A DNA stretch of 64,000 nt from Pipra filicauda. Its lineage: Eukaryota > Chordata > Aves > Passeriformes > Pipridae. Positions 52,503 to 63,535 of this stretch are shown here, piece by piece (positions within the stretch are counted from its first letter, which is position 1; the number at the start of each line of letters is the position of its first letter). The notes beneath the pieces were generated by a model. The model ran no database searches, had not been told where the DNA came from, and worked only from the letters and a program-made list of their open reading frames with translations. Where the stretch lies: NCBI RefSeq assembly GCF_003945595.2, contig NW_024104558.1, positions 496,001 to 560,000 on the forward strand, in the 5' to 3' direction. The translations under genes were made by a program, and so were the position numbers.

Positions 52503-54945
52503 CTCGCCTTGTCCCTCTCCTGCTCCTCCTGCGCCTCCGTGAAGCAGTGCAATAATTGCTCAGAGTAACACTGTCCACCCGTGCACAGCAGCATGCTCAG
52601 CATTCCCCGGCTCTCCCAGCATCCATGGGACCCCTGGACTGCTGTGGGCACGGCTCAGCTCACACCCCCTGCCCGGGCAGGGCTCTGGGACCCTCCTCGT
52701 GCTCCACCCGGGGCACTCTCTGCTCCAGCAGCTGCCTTGTGGGCCCAGCAAGGTGGTTTTGAGTAGCACAGCCAGGGAGAACTTGTTGGTTCCTAGGAGA
52801 GGCTTGTAGAGGTAGGTTGGATATGTGCAGAAGGATCTTTTTGGTTCAGTTAAAGGTAGATCTCGTACGTTTGTTTTTTTTCCAAGTGTAGCTTCAGTTG
52901 CCTCTGTGCTCCAGAGCTGGTTGGTTCCCACAGTGTTTGGAGATGGGGGAGGTGGAAGGAGGTCGGGCAGGAAGCTGTGAGTGAGTGGATTGCAGAGTTG
53001 GTGTGTGACTGGGAGGCAGGAGCTGGGGATCAGGCACCTGGGAAGAGACCCTGTGGAGCTGCAGGAGGGGGAGGCTCTGAGCAGCAGGTGGGAGAGGAAC
53101 GAGGTGGGACTGGGGAATTGCCACGTGCTGTGACCCAGGGGAGGGCTGGCTGGCACCTGGTTCTGCAGGGCAGCCATGGGTGTCACACCTTGCCCAGAGC
53201 TCAGGGAGCTGTGTGGTGACACAGGGACAAAGAGCTCCCAGAGCCAGGCAGGAGAGCAGGCACCCTGTCCCTCCCCAGCCCTGAGCTTCCAGCAGATCCC
53301 CAGCGAGCTGTGCTGGGATCAAGGTTTTGGGGGGACTTGGGTGCAGCTCACATTGCACCTGAGGGTGGCCTCGGCCCTCTGCAGGACTCCCCACAGCCTG
53401 TCCCTCACACAGGGACTCTGTGCAGGCAGGAGCAAAAGCAATAGGGAAAAATCCTCCTTTTAAACTGGTTTTTACATGTTGGGTGGTTTGAGAAGAGCAA
53501 AGGACCCCGTTGTTGCCTGTCTGGCCCCTGCAGAAAAGCAGCTGCTGAGAGTGTGACTGTCACCCTGGTGTGACTGGGGCAGGAGCCCCTGGCAGACTGG
53601 GTGGCACTGGTGGTCCCTGCACCCAGACTGGGGCTGTCAGGGGACAGCAGAGCTCAGTGGGACAGTCCCCATGGATGGGGTCTCTCAGCTGGGCTCAGGC
53701 AGCAGTTTTGCCCTGTTGTCAGAGCAGTGACCCCCTCACCACCCTGGTGGCACTGGAGTTGTGTCCCCTGGGGGCTGCTGTGGTCCCCATGTCCCTGCCA
53801 TGGGCTGATTGTGTCCCTCTGGGGGCAGAGGGGACTGGGACTTGCTGGGGTTTGGTTCCTGTCAGAGCTGGGTCCTGCTCACTCCGCTGGGCTCAGGGTT
53901 TGGGGACATGGTGAGTGTCCCCAGCACGTCCTGCTGGCCTGTCCCACCCCGTGGGGAGCATGGCCTGGGCTCTGTGCCCTGGGCAGGGGTGGCAGATCTG
54001 CCCCAGCCCCTCCTGGGCTGCAGGGGCTGTTGTGGGCACACCCAGCAGGGTCTCCCATCCCACTGCTGCCCTCGGAGCGAGGAGGGGGCTGTTCTGCCAA
54101 ATCCTCCTGGAGCCACCAGGAGAAGTGGGGGCTGTGAAGGTTCTTGTTGCTGCTGAGCCCATCTGTGCTCCTGTTCCTTACCCCAGGTTTTGGGAATGCA
54201 GCTCCCCAGTGCCCCTGCCCCAGTGCTCCACATCCAGCCCTGCAGCCTTGGGACAGCTTGGCCTGTCCCCCTCTCCCATGTCCTGCTGGGAATGGTGCTG
54301 TCCCTGCCCAGGCCGTGGGAGAGACATAGTTCAGTGCTTCCTGACCAGGGAGGGAAGGTTTGTTCCTGCTTCTGCCTCCTTTCCCATGTTTATCCCCCAT
54401 TTATCTTCACCCCTGGCTGCAGCCATGGAATGTACCTGGAGCAGCCACTCATTTCAGACCTGGCTCTTGCCTCGAGGTTCCCCCGTTCCTTGAGAGGCAG
54501 CCCCCTCTCTCCAGGCCTGCCCCAGCAGCTCCTGCCCTGGAAAAGCTGGAACATTCTAACATGGACCCCCCCAGGCAGGAGCTGGTTGCTTGGCTTGATC
54601 CCACTGCCTGGGCTCGGGGGAGGCAGGATGTTCCTCCGGGCAGGAATCCTGCCAGGCCGTGAGATTTCCCCTTCCTTTCCCAGCTGGGACCCCCTGAAAT
54701 GAGGCTTCTGGGGTTGGTGTGTGGGGAGGTTGCCTGTTCTGTGGGGAAGCAGAACCACGTCCAGCCACGCCGTGGGGGTGGCAGAGCAGGTCCTGCCGTG
54801 GCCTCCCCAGGGACCCCCGTGGGCACCCTGGCACTGCCAGCCCGGGGCTTTGTGGTGGGCAAGAGCTGTTTGGGTTGTACAGAACGACTGTAACCTGTAA
54901 CTTTTTGTAATTGTTTTTAATAAAAGGGTGTTGACTAGATGGACG
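52503..54945 (+). other. REXO1: REXO1 3' untranslated region
   Basis: About 2.4 kb from the stop to the polyadenylation site. It carries no clear CR1 insertion, unlike the introns, and no coding frame I recognise. The long frames at 53570-54160 and 54390-54860 are compositional. Confidence 0.75.
54919..54924 (+). terminator. REXO1 polyadenylation signal AATAAA
   Basis: AATAAA in TTTTTAATAAAAGG, with TTGTAATTG upstream and GGGTGTTGACT downstream. Cleavage is expected at about 54940. It is the first strong signal after the stop codon. Confidence 0.85.
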
Positions 54946-55306
54946 TTCCTGCGTGTGGGACTGCTCTGCCTGCGGCCGGGCCGGGCTCGGGGGTGCTGGA
55001 GCCATCCTGGAGCTGGGGAGGGCCTGGACAGGCTTCCCTGGAACAGCCTGGGCTGGAGAAGAGGGTTCAGCTGTCCCAGTGCAATGGGGTTGGGGCAGTT
55101 GCAGCCACGAGCACGGACTGGGAGAGGAACTCACGGAGAGCAGCCCTGAGCAGAAGGATTTGGGGTGCAGGGGGATGAGAAGCTCCACACACCCCGACCG
55201 TGTGTGCTGGCACCCAGAACCCCCCGTGCCCTGGGCTGGTCCCACAGCGTGGGCAGCAGGGGAGGGGGGATTCTGCCCCTCTGCCCCCTCAGGTGAGACC
55301 CCCCTG

Positions 55307-55818
55307 CAGAGCTGCCTCCAGCCCTGGGGAACAACAGCACAGGGACGTGGAGCTGCTGGAGAGAGTCCAGAGGAGGCCCCGGAGATGCTCCAAGGGCTGG
55401 AGCCCCTCTGCTCTGGAGCCAGGCTGGGAGAGCTGGGGGGGTTCACCTGGAGGAGAGAAGGCTCCAGGGAGAGCTGAGAGCCCCTTGCAGGGCCTAAAGG
55501 GGCTCCAGGAGAGCTGGAGAGGGACTGGGGACAAGGGATGGAGGGACAGGACAAGGGGAATGGCTTCCCAGTGCCAGAGGGCAGGGTGAGATGGGATATT
55601 GGGAAGGGATTGTTGGCTGTGAGGGTGGTGAGGCCCTGGCACAGATTTCCCAGAGCAGCTGTGGCTGCCCCTGGATCCCTGGAAGTGTCCAGGGCCAGGT
55701 TGGACAGGGCTTGGAGCACCCTGGGCTAGTGGAAGGTGTCCCTGCCCATGGCAGGGGGTGGCACTGGATGAGCTTTAAGGTCCCTTCTGACTCAAACCAT
55801 TCCAGGATTCCATGATCC
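55307..55818 (+). mobile_element. CR1 LINE fragment, ~510 bp
   Basis: AGAGCTGCCTCCAGCCCTGG through GGAGAGAAGGCTCCAGGGAG to CATTCCAGGATTCCATGATC. It closely matches the intron-1 copy at 12532-13041. Confidence 0.87.
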
Positions 55819-56205
55819 CTTCAACTTGCAGCTGCTGTTAATCCCTCCCTGTCCCCCGAGTGGCTCTGGAGCAGATCCCACACCTTTCCCAGCTCTCTGC
55901 TCTCTGCCCCTCCATGACCCACCAGCACCGGGGGGAGCAGAGGGGCCTGAGGACAAGGGGTGAAACTGGTGCCCGTCCCAACTTGGAGTGCCCAAGGAGG
56001 GGGTGCCCGGGGGTGCCACGACCATTCCCTCCCTCTCTGCAAACCCTTCCTGCCCCCAGAGATGCTCCTGCCTCTGTCCTGGAGCTGGGATGGAGCCTCT
56101 GCATCCCCCCAGAGCCCGAATCAATCTCCCAAATGGGGCAGGAATTAAAGTGCCAAGCCAAGGAGCTGACTCAGCACAGAGGAAGAGGTGAAGGTAAAAA
56201 GTTCA

Positions 56206-56211
56206 AATAAA
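56206..56211 (+). other. AATAAA hexamer of unknown use
   Basis: It lies about 1.3 kb past the REXO1 signal. It faces a minus-strand AATAAA (56256-56251) 40 bp away. It could serve read-through REXO1 transcripts or be incidental. Confidence 0.25.
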
Positions 56212-56668
56212 GAAATAATGGCCCATTAGATGACCTCACTGGCAATGTGTTTTATTTAACGTGCTGCTGATGGCAGGGGGTGCTCGGGAGGCTGTAAAAG
56301 TCACGCCTGACTCCTGTTCTCTGCCACCTCCCCGGGCCTTTGGGGCACTGGGTGCTCTGGCATCAACCTCCGGGTGCCATCCCATCCCCTGGGGGTGGCT
56401 GGTCCCTCTCCCCCCGCCGTGTCCCCCCTTTGCAGGTGACCTGCTGCCATGCAGGGGTGCTGGCAGGGGGTGACACCCCGAGGTGACGCCTGGGAACCCC
56501 CGTGGTGCCCAGAGCACTTTGCTTTGTTGTTGTTTTGGAGCCTGGAGGGTGACAGGGACCCTCCGAGGCTCCTCGGGGCCCAGGGTGGAGGCAGGTGGAG
56601 TTTTTAGGATTATGAGAGCCCTGATCCCAGGGGAGCAGCCCAGACATGTGGAGGGACAGATGGACACA

Positions 56669-56782
56669 AGGCTGGACAGGGCTTGGAGCAACCTGGGCTA
56701 GTGGAAGGTGTCCCTGCCCATGGCAGAGGGTGGCACTGGATGAAGTTTAAGGTCCTTCCCAACCCAAACCAGGCTGGGATTC
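56669..56782 (+). mobile_element. CR1 3'-tail fragment
   Basis: GGCTTGGAGCAACCTGGGCT through GTCCCTGCCCATGGCAGAGG to GGTCCTTCCCAACCCAAACC. Confidence 0.78.
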
Positions 56783-57296
56783 AGGGACCAGTGCCCAATA
56801 TGTGTGCTCAGGATCTGCCTCCGAGCTCTGTGACCCCTGTTTTTCCCTGGGAGGTCCTGTCTCCCAGGGGCACTGCCAGAGCTGCCACCAGAACCCCAGG
56901 GAGGGGCTTTCCTGCTCTCTGAAACCTTTGCCCCCTTTGTGTGCCTTTGTGCTCCAGGGCTTGGGGTGGGCTCTGCCTTGTCCTGCAGCACCTTCCCCCA
57001 GCAAGGGGCATCCCAGGGGTGTCTGTGTGTCAGTCCCTGCCACTGAACCTCCTGGCACAGCTCAGAGGTGACCGTGGCCATTGACCCTCTCTCTAAAAAC
57101 CTTTTTATCCCGGTTTGTCCGGACCCTCCGGGAGGGTGAGGGCTGAGGCAGGGGATGAAGGGATGAGTGTCCAACACGTGTCAGGGTCCTGTGTGCAGGC
57201 AGCAAAGCTCCTCACGTGGTGACGTTGGCGTGGTGAGGCCCATCTGCCACTGCCAGTGGGGACAGGGATTCTCCTGGGTGGCAGCGGGGGATACCT

Positions 57297-57590
57297 GTGC
57301 CCCCCCCATGGCCCTGTGCCCCCCCCATGGCCCTGTGCCCCTCCATGGATCACCCTGTGCCCTTCCATGGATCACCCTGTGCCCCTCCATGGATCACCCT
57401 GTGCCCCTCCACAGCCCTGTGCCCCTCTGTGGATCACCCTGTGTCCCTCCACAGCCCTGTGCCCCTCCATGGATCACCCTGTGCCATTCCATGGCCCTGT
57501 GCCCCTCCATGGCCCTGTGCCCCTCCATGGATCACCCTGTGCCCCTCCATGGATCACCCTGTGCCCCTCCATGGCCCTGTGCCCCCGAAG
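57297..57590. repeat. Minisatellite, mixed 22-bp and 18-bp units
   Basis: CATGGATCACCCTGTGCCCC (22-bp unit) and CATGGCCCTGTGCCCCTC (18-bp unit) alternate over about 290 bp, roughly 13 units. All three + frames stay open through it because the words lack stops, not because it is coding. Confidence 0.92.
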
Positions 57591-58286
57591 TGCAGGGCAG
57601 GGGGTCTGTGACACTCCCCAGACATTGGGGTCCTTGTCCCCAGCCCTAAACCCACCGCAGGGTGAGGTGGGTGACACTTGTGTCGTTGCAGGGACTGGGA
57701 TCCTCCTGCACCCTCCAGCCACCAGTGAGAGAGAGGAACTGGCCGCACTGGGCAGCAGAGGCGAGAAACAGGGTCAGCACCAGTGACCAACCCTGTCCCC
57801 TCCCCTGGCCTGAGGTGGCTGCAGGGTGGCCTGGAACAGGGGAGGAGGTGGAAGAGGAGGGTGGAAGGAGCAGGGAGAAGGGCAGCAGGGACTGGTTGTG
57901 CAGGTTTTGGGAGGGGAGTTTTCGGTGATGGAGGTGGGTGCTGGTGCTGGGGCACCGCTCGCTCCTGCCGCCGCCTCCAGAACGGAGTTTGGGACATCAG
58001 TGGGAGCCTGGGAGGTGCCAGCCTGGAGGAGGCCGTGGGCTGCACCCGAGGCTGCTCCCAGGCTGAGAAACAACCCCTGTCCCGCAGGGAAACGCTCCTA
58101 AATTATTATTATTATTTTCTCCCGAACAAACGGGGCTTTGTAGCTGCTCGGCCGCTCGGAACGGGGCACCTGGAGCAGCCTGAGGAGGGGGGAAAACCAG
58201 GCTCCAGGTTTAACTCCTCCCTGTGAGGGGGCAGGGTCTGCCACGGGGCAGCTCCCACCAAGGGTCTCCTGCACCCGGAGAGGGGT

Positions 58287-58790
58287 GGGACAGCCTTTGG
58301 GGTGGCAGGAGAGGGAATGGATTCACTGGGACAGCCTTTGGGGTGGCAGGAGAGGGACTGGATTCACTGGGACAGCCTTTGGGGTGGCAGGAGAGGGACT
58401 GGATTCACTGGGACAGCCTTTGGGGTGGCAGGAGAGGGAATGGATTCACTGGGACAGCCTTTGGGGTGGCAGGAGAGGGAATGGATTCACTGGGACAGCC
58501 TTTGGGGTGGCAGGAGAGGGAATGGATTCACTGGGACAGCCTTTGGGGTGGCAGGAGAGGGACTGGATTCACTGGGACAGCCTTTGGGGTGGCAGGAACG
58601 GGGACAGGCTGGGACAGTTATTGTGGTGGTTGTAGGGGTGATGCCTGCACTGGGACAGCCACTGGGGTGCCCAGAGAGGGTCAAACTGGGACAGCCATTG
58701 GAGTGGCAGGAGAGGGAATGGATTCACTGGGACAACCATTGGAGCAGCAGGAGAGGGGACACACCAGGACAGCCACTGTGGCGCCCCAGG
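58287..58790. repeat. 41-bp minisatellite, 7-8 near-perfect copies plus a degenerate tail
   Basis: The unit starts GGGACAGCCTTTGGGGTGGC and ends GGGAATGGATTCACT or GGGACTGGATTCACT. Copies start at 58287, 58328, 58369, 58410, 58451, 58492, 58533 and 58574, differing at one A/C position. Degenerate copies continue to about 58790. Confidence 0.95.
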
Positions 58791-59292
58791 AGCATCCTCT
58801 GCCCGGCCTCCCGGCGCTCCCTTAATTGCCCGGGGGGTCACTAATTGCAGGGGGTGATTGATTGGTGAAATGTCACCTCCCAGCCTCTGTTGCCAGGGTG
58901 ACCTCGGTGCTCTCTGGTGTTCCGGGTTCCCGGGTGCCCAAAGCCACCCCCTCCGTGCCCCTGTAGAGGGAGGAGGGACACAGGGCTGGGCTGTGGAAAT
59001 CCCTTTCCGTCCTCCAAATCCAGTCTGCTGCTGCAGGAAGCAGAGGGTGACTGAGTTTGGGGCCGGGCCTGTCCCTGCTGTGCCCTGGTGGCCACTGGCC
59101 CTTCCCGGGGGTGCCACCTTGGTCTGAGGGGGGTTGGCAGGTTCTGGTGCTGCTCGTGCCACAGGGGGAGCAGAGGGTGGGAGGTGGCAGGTGAGGGCCA
59201 AGATGCTGAATTCCCTCCTGGGTGCTGCTCCAGGGCCGGACATCAGCCCTGCTGGATCCACAGGGATGGACTTGGAGAGAGGGAAGGGAGAA

Positions 59293-59400
59293 GGAGCTTG
59301 GAGCAACCTGGAGTAGTGGGAGCTGTCCCTGCCCATGGCAGGGGGTGGAACTGGGTGAGCTTTAAGGTCCCTCCCAGCCTCAACCAGTCCTGACTCCAGG
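59293..59400 (+). mobile_element. CR1 3'-tail fragment
   Basis: GAGCTTGGAGCAACCTGGAG through CTGTCCCTGCCCATGGCAGG to GAGCTTTAAGGTCCCTCCC. Confidence 0.78.
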
Positions 59401-59669
59401 ACTCCCCAGCCCAGCCCCACTCTGGCCTTGCCCTCTCTCTCCAGACAAACGTCCCCTCCTGCCCCTTGTGCCCCAGACCCGTCCCCTGGAGCTGGACCCC
59501 CCTCAGCAGCCACCGTGCTTTGTCTCCAAACGTGTGTCACCATCACCAGCCCCTTGGGAGGGGCTTTTCCCTCCTTTTCCAGGAGGTGAGGAGCAGCCCC
59601 AGGATGGGGATGTGCCCAAATCTGCCCCCACTGCTGTAGGTCAGGTGCTGCCAGTGTCACCCAGGCACT

Positions 59670-60360
59670 GTGGGGACATGGGGACACAGGGACATGGGAA
59701 TATGTATGGGGACATGGGAACAGGGGGACATGATGACCTATGGGGACACAGGGCCATAGTGACATGTATGGGGACATGGGGACACTTATGGGGACATGAG
59801 GACACGTATGGGGACATGGGGACACAGGGACACGGGAACACATCTGGGGATGTGGGGACACTTATGGGGATATGTGGACATGTTTGGGGCCATGGGAAGA
59901 CATATGGGGGAACGAGGACACTTATGGGGACATGAGAACACATATGGGGACACAGGGACACTTATGGGGGCATGAGAACACATATGGGGACACAGGGACA
60001 CTTGTGGGGACATGAGAACCCATATGGGGACACAGGGACACATATGGGGGCATGAGAACACATATGGAGACATGGGGACAGTTATTGGGGATACGAGGAC
60101 ACATACAGGGACATAGGGACAGGGGACATGGAGAGACATGTATGAGGACACGGGGACATGGGGAAATGTATGGGGACACTTCTGGGAACATGAGGACACG
60201 AACAGGGATATGGGGACAGGGGGACAGGGGGACAGGGGGACAGGGGGACAGGGGGGTGTGTTTGCAGACATGAGGACCCAGAGCTGTGGGGACACACATG
60301 GGGACATGAGGGCACAAGGACACGTATGGGGACAGGGGACACATTTGGGAACACAGGGAC
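59670..60360. repeat. GGGGACA-type minisatellite, ~18-bp and ~36-bp periods
   Basis: ACATATGGGGACACAGGGAC and ACTTATGGGGACATGAGAAC words repeat over about 690 bp, most regular at 59930-60075 where a ~54-bp higher-order unit is visible. Open minus-strand frames rich in Pro/Cys/His come from the repeat. Confidence 0.92.
60212..60256 (+). repeat. (GGGGGACA)n G-tract array, G-quadruplex-type motif
   Basis: Six G-tracts of 4-6 bases (60212-60215, 60219-60223, 60227-60231, 60235-60239, 60243-60247, 60251-60256) are separated by identical ACA loops. Confidence 0.9.
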
Positions 60361-60419
60361 ACAGCAGGTGCTGTTTCTGGGGCTGGAAGGAGCCATTCCT
60401 GGCTGAGCAGTAAATGCTT

Positions 60420-61750
60420 TATGGACTGTGGGGCCGCGCTGGGGAATCGCCCCCGGGTGTCTGTGGTTAATTACGGCCGGCAATTAATCTAATGACGGGG
60501 GAGGTAGAGCCACTGCGGGGGTGCAGGATGAGTGCAGGGCACAGGGCAGGCACCGGGCTGGCTCTGGCCTCGCTGGTTTGTCGCCAACGAGGTGGCCTCT
60601 GTCCCCGGCCGGGTTCGCGGTGCTGCCGCTCGAAGGCTCCGGGGCTCGTTGGTGCCTTCGGCCTCTTCCTCTCTCCTTCCTCGCTCCTCAGGGCTCTGCC
60701 CGAGCCCCGCAGAGCTGCACCAGGCCCCGGGAGCCCCCGAGAGCCCCCGAGAGCCCAGCGCTCCCCGGTGAGAGCAGCTCGGCCCCGGGGCTGCCCAAAC
60801 CCGCTGCTCCCCGCCCGCGGTGCTCGTGCCCACCCGCGCCCTGGCACCCATTGGGGACCACCCGACTGTGCAGCAGGACGGTGACAGGGACACCCTGAGC
60901 GTGACACCGCGGCCCCGAGCCCCGGCAGATCCCACGGGAGCGGCTCCCGCGGCAGCAGCTCGAGGTGTTCGGAACAGAGACGATAAATGCGGGCAGCGAG
61001 GAGGGGCAGCCGGGGGTGCCCGGGCAGGGACAGGGACGGGCAGGGAGGGAGGGCGGGCAGGTCCCTGCGGAGCCAGGGCTGGAGGTGTGGCGTGGGCTGT
61101 CCCCGCGTGGGGCAGGACGGGTGGCAGCAGTCCCGCCCGGGGCGAGGTGGCAGGAGCTCGGCGCTGCCCGGAGCCGGGGATCGCTGCAGGTACCGGGACC
61201 CCGGGGGGAGCAGGGTGGCACCGAGCCACCCACACCCCCCCGGGACAGCGGGGGGTCACGGCGGGCAGATCTGGGGCTCCCCGGAGAGCTGCGCCTCTCC
61301 CCGTGGACCCCGTGGAGAAGGGGGGTACCCAGGGCAGTCCACCCTAAGGATGCCGGGCACGGGATGCTGGGCGCGGGGATCGGGATGCCGGCACATTTTG
61401 GGATCGGCAGAGCCGCCTTTTCACCTGAAACCACAACAAAGCGGGTGGAAAAACAGGGCGAGCGGAGGGAAACTCATGGCTCGGGCACGTCCTCGGAGTG
61501 GGGAAATAAACCCCGAGAGGCTTTTAACGAGCCGTGATGCACCGAAGCGCGGGGGCGTTTCCGGCGTGACGAGGGCGGGGGGAGGCCCCCACCCACCTGC
61601 TCGGCGTGTCCTGTGTCGCTGTCACTGTCGGATGTCGCGATGGGTGACACGGGATGCCCGGGGCGCTGCTGGAGCGGGGTTGGCGGTGAGGGGGTCCCAC
61701 GGGACCCTGGGATCGGGTAAACAACAGCAGCGCTCACGGGGATGCTTACG
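60420..61750. promoter_or_regulatory. Orphan CpG-rich island
   Basis: CpG dinucleotides are frequent from about 60430 to 61730, while flanking sequence is poor in them. No recognisable first exon was found on either strand. It may mark the promoter of a gene reaching beyond the window or a non-coding transcript. Confidence 0.45.
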
Positions 61751-63389
61751 GGATCCTGTGCCAGCACCGGGACAGGGACGAGGGTCAGGCTGGTCCCGAC
61801 CCTCCTGGTTTTTGTCTGGGAAGGAGCAGGAGGGCACAGAGGTGAGCAGGGACCCCCCGGCCGTGCCGGATCTCCCGGGTGCTCCCAGGGAACCCAACTA
61901 ATTCCTGCACCGGGCAACAGCCCCACATTGATCCGGTGCTTTCAGGAACAGCACGGCCCCAGAAGCCCCGTGGCAGCGGGGTCGGGTCAGTGAGGGACAT
62001 AAATCTCCACGTGTTTCCCCAGCCTGGGCCAAACCCTCGTGGCTCAACGCCCAGCCCTGCTTAAACCTGATTTTTGTTCAGCCCTGCAAACCCCCAACAG
62101 CCCAGACCTGCACTGCTGGGGGGAGGAAACCCTACTTTGGGTCCTGTTAGCACCCAGCAGCACCGTGGGGCTGTTTTGCAGCTGGAAACCTCAGGGATGG
62201 GCAGGATGGGACATTCCCTGCTGGGCTGGATGGACCAGCTGGATCATCCTGGTGTTGGGTTGGTGGAACAGCCCATGGGTTAGGAAATCACTGCTGGGCT
62301 CTGAGGTGTGGGGCAGTGCTCAGAGGGTGTCCTGGGAAGCCCCAGGCCGGGGTCAGTGCAGGGTTTGGCTGTGGGCCCGCAGGGCTGGGGCTGGCAGGGG
62401 GCCCTGGCACCCACTCCCAGCCTGTTCCTGCCTCCCCAGAGTGCAGGTTTTATTTCTAATTACTGAGGCGATGAGTGAGGTTTGTCGAGAGCCTTCTTGG
62501 AACTGAGGTTTCTTGGATACCTCCGTGAAATTATTTTTCAAGTGCTTTAGATCACTTTTTTCCCCTCCCTTCCCCCCTGCTCCGGGCCCCACAAGAGGCA
62601 TTTTTTTCCCGGCTGCCTTTGCACGGCTCTCAGCCCCTGGAGTGTCCCACATCTGCCAAGTGCAGGTGCTTAATAAGCCACACTTTTGTTTGGCACTGTT
62701 TGGGAACAGGGACACTTTGGAGCCTTGCTGGGTACAATGGGGCTCAGAGGTGCCAGGCCCGGTGGGGACGTGATGGATCACCAGCTCCAGGCCAGATCCT
62801 GAGCACAGGGGGCACCAGGACAACCACAGACAAACCCAGGTCCCCGTGTGTGTCTCGGTGAGAAGCAGGGCAGGGCCTGACCCTTTGACCACCGTTGCTG
62901 GTCTGGAAGGAGAGAGCCCAGGAAAACACCTTGGCACTGATCACTGCCAGCCTCACCTCTAGGGGTGGTGTCCTGGAGAAGGGGGTGAGGAGATGCTCTG
63001 AGCCGAGGGCCAGGACCCCGAGGGCATGATCAGGAGTTAATGGCTCTGAGCAGCCTCACTGGGACCCCTCACCCATCACTGTGGGCTTGGGAAGCTCAGC
63101 CCAGGGGTCAGTTCTAGACCAAGCCCCCAGGTAGGTGGGTCTGTCTCCAGCTTGGCCACACATCCGTGCCTGGCCATGGGCCCAGCCCTGTCCCTGCCTC
63201 TTGGGGCTGTCCTGTCCCAAAGGATGGGCTCTGTCTCACCCTCTCACCCTGCCCTTTGTCTCCTTTGTCATCCTGACTGTGGACTTCCAAGCTTGAATCT
63301 GGACCTGCCTCATCATCACAAGCTTGCCTGGAGGTCCAGGCTCAGGGCTGACCCCAACTGCCACCCCTGGCTCTGTCCTAAGTGCTCCA

Positions 63390-63535
63390 GGTTAGAACCT
63401 TGGAATGGTTTGGGCTGGGAGGGAGCTCAGCTGGTTCCAACCCCCTGCCATGGGCAGGGGCACCTTCCACCAGACCAGGGTGCTCCAAGCTCCGTCCAAC
63501 CTGGCCTTGGACACTCCCAGGGCTGGGGTCAGGGC
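63390..63535 (-). mobile_element. CR1 3'-tail fragment
   Basis: CTTGGAATGGTTTGGGCTGG through CCCCCTGCCATGGGCAGGGG to GTCCAACCTGGCCTTGGACA. Confidence 0.8.

Noticed and set aside
54556..55719. 387-residue minus-strand frame
   Set aside because: It crosses the REXO1 polyadenylation site and an antisense CR1, with Pro/Ser-rich content from GC bias.
57167..57786. Overlapping Pro/Cys/His-rich frames in all three registers
   Set aside because: A stop-free minisatellite explains all of them at once.
58569..59861. 430-residue minus-strand frame
   Set aside because: It is assembled from two minisatellites and a CR1 tail, with no recognisable domain.
60489..61434. Pro/Ala-rich frames over the CpG island
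   Set aside because: High GC makes stops rare on both strands, and no frame resembles ATP8B3, ONECUT3 or another expected neighbour.
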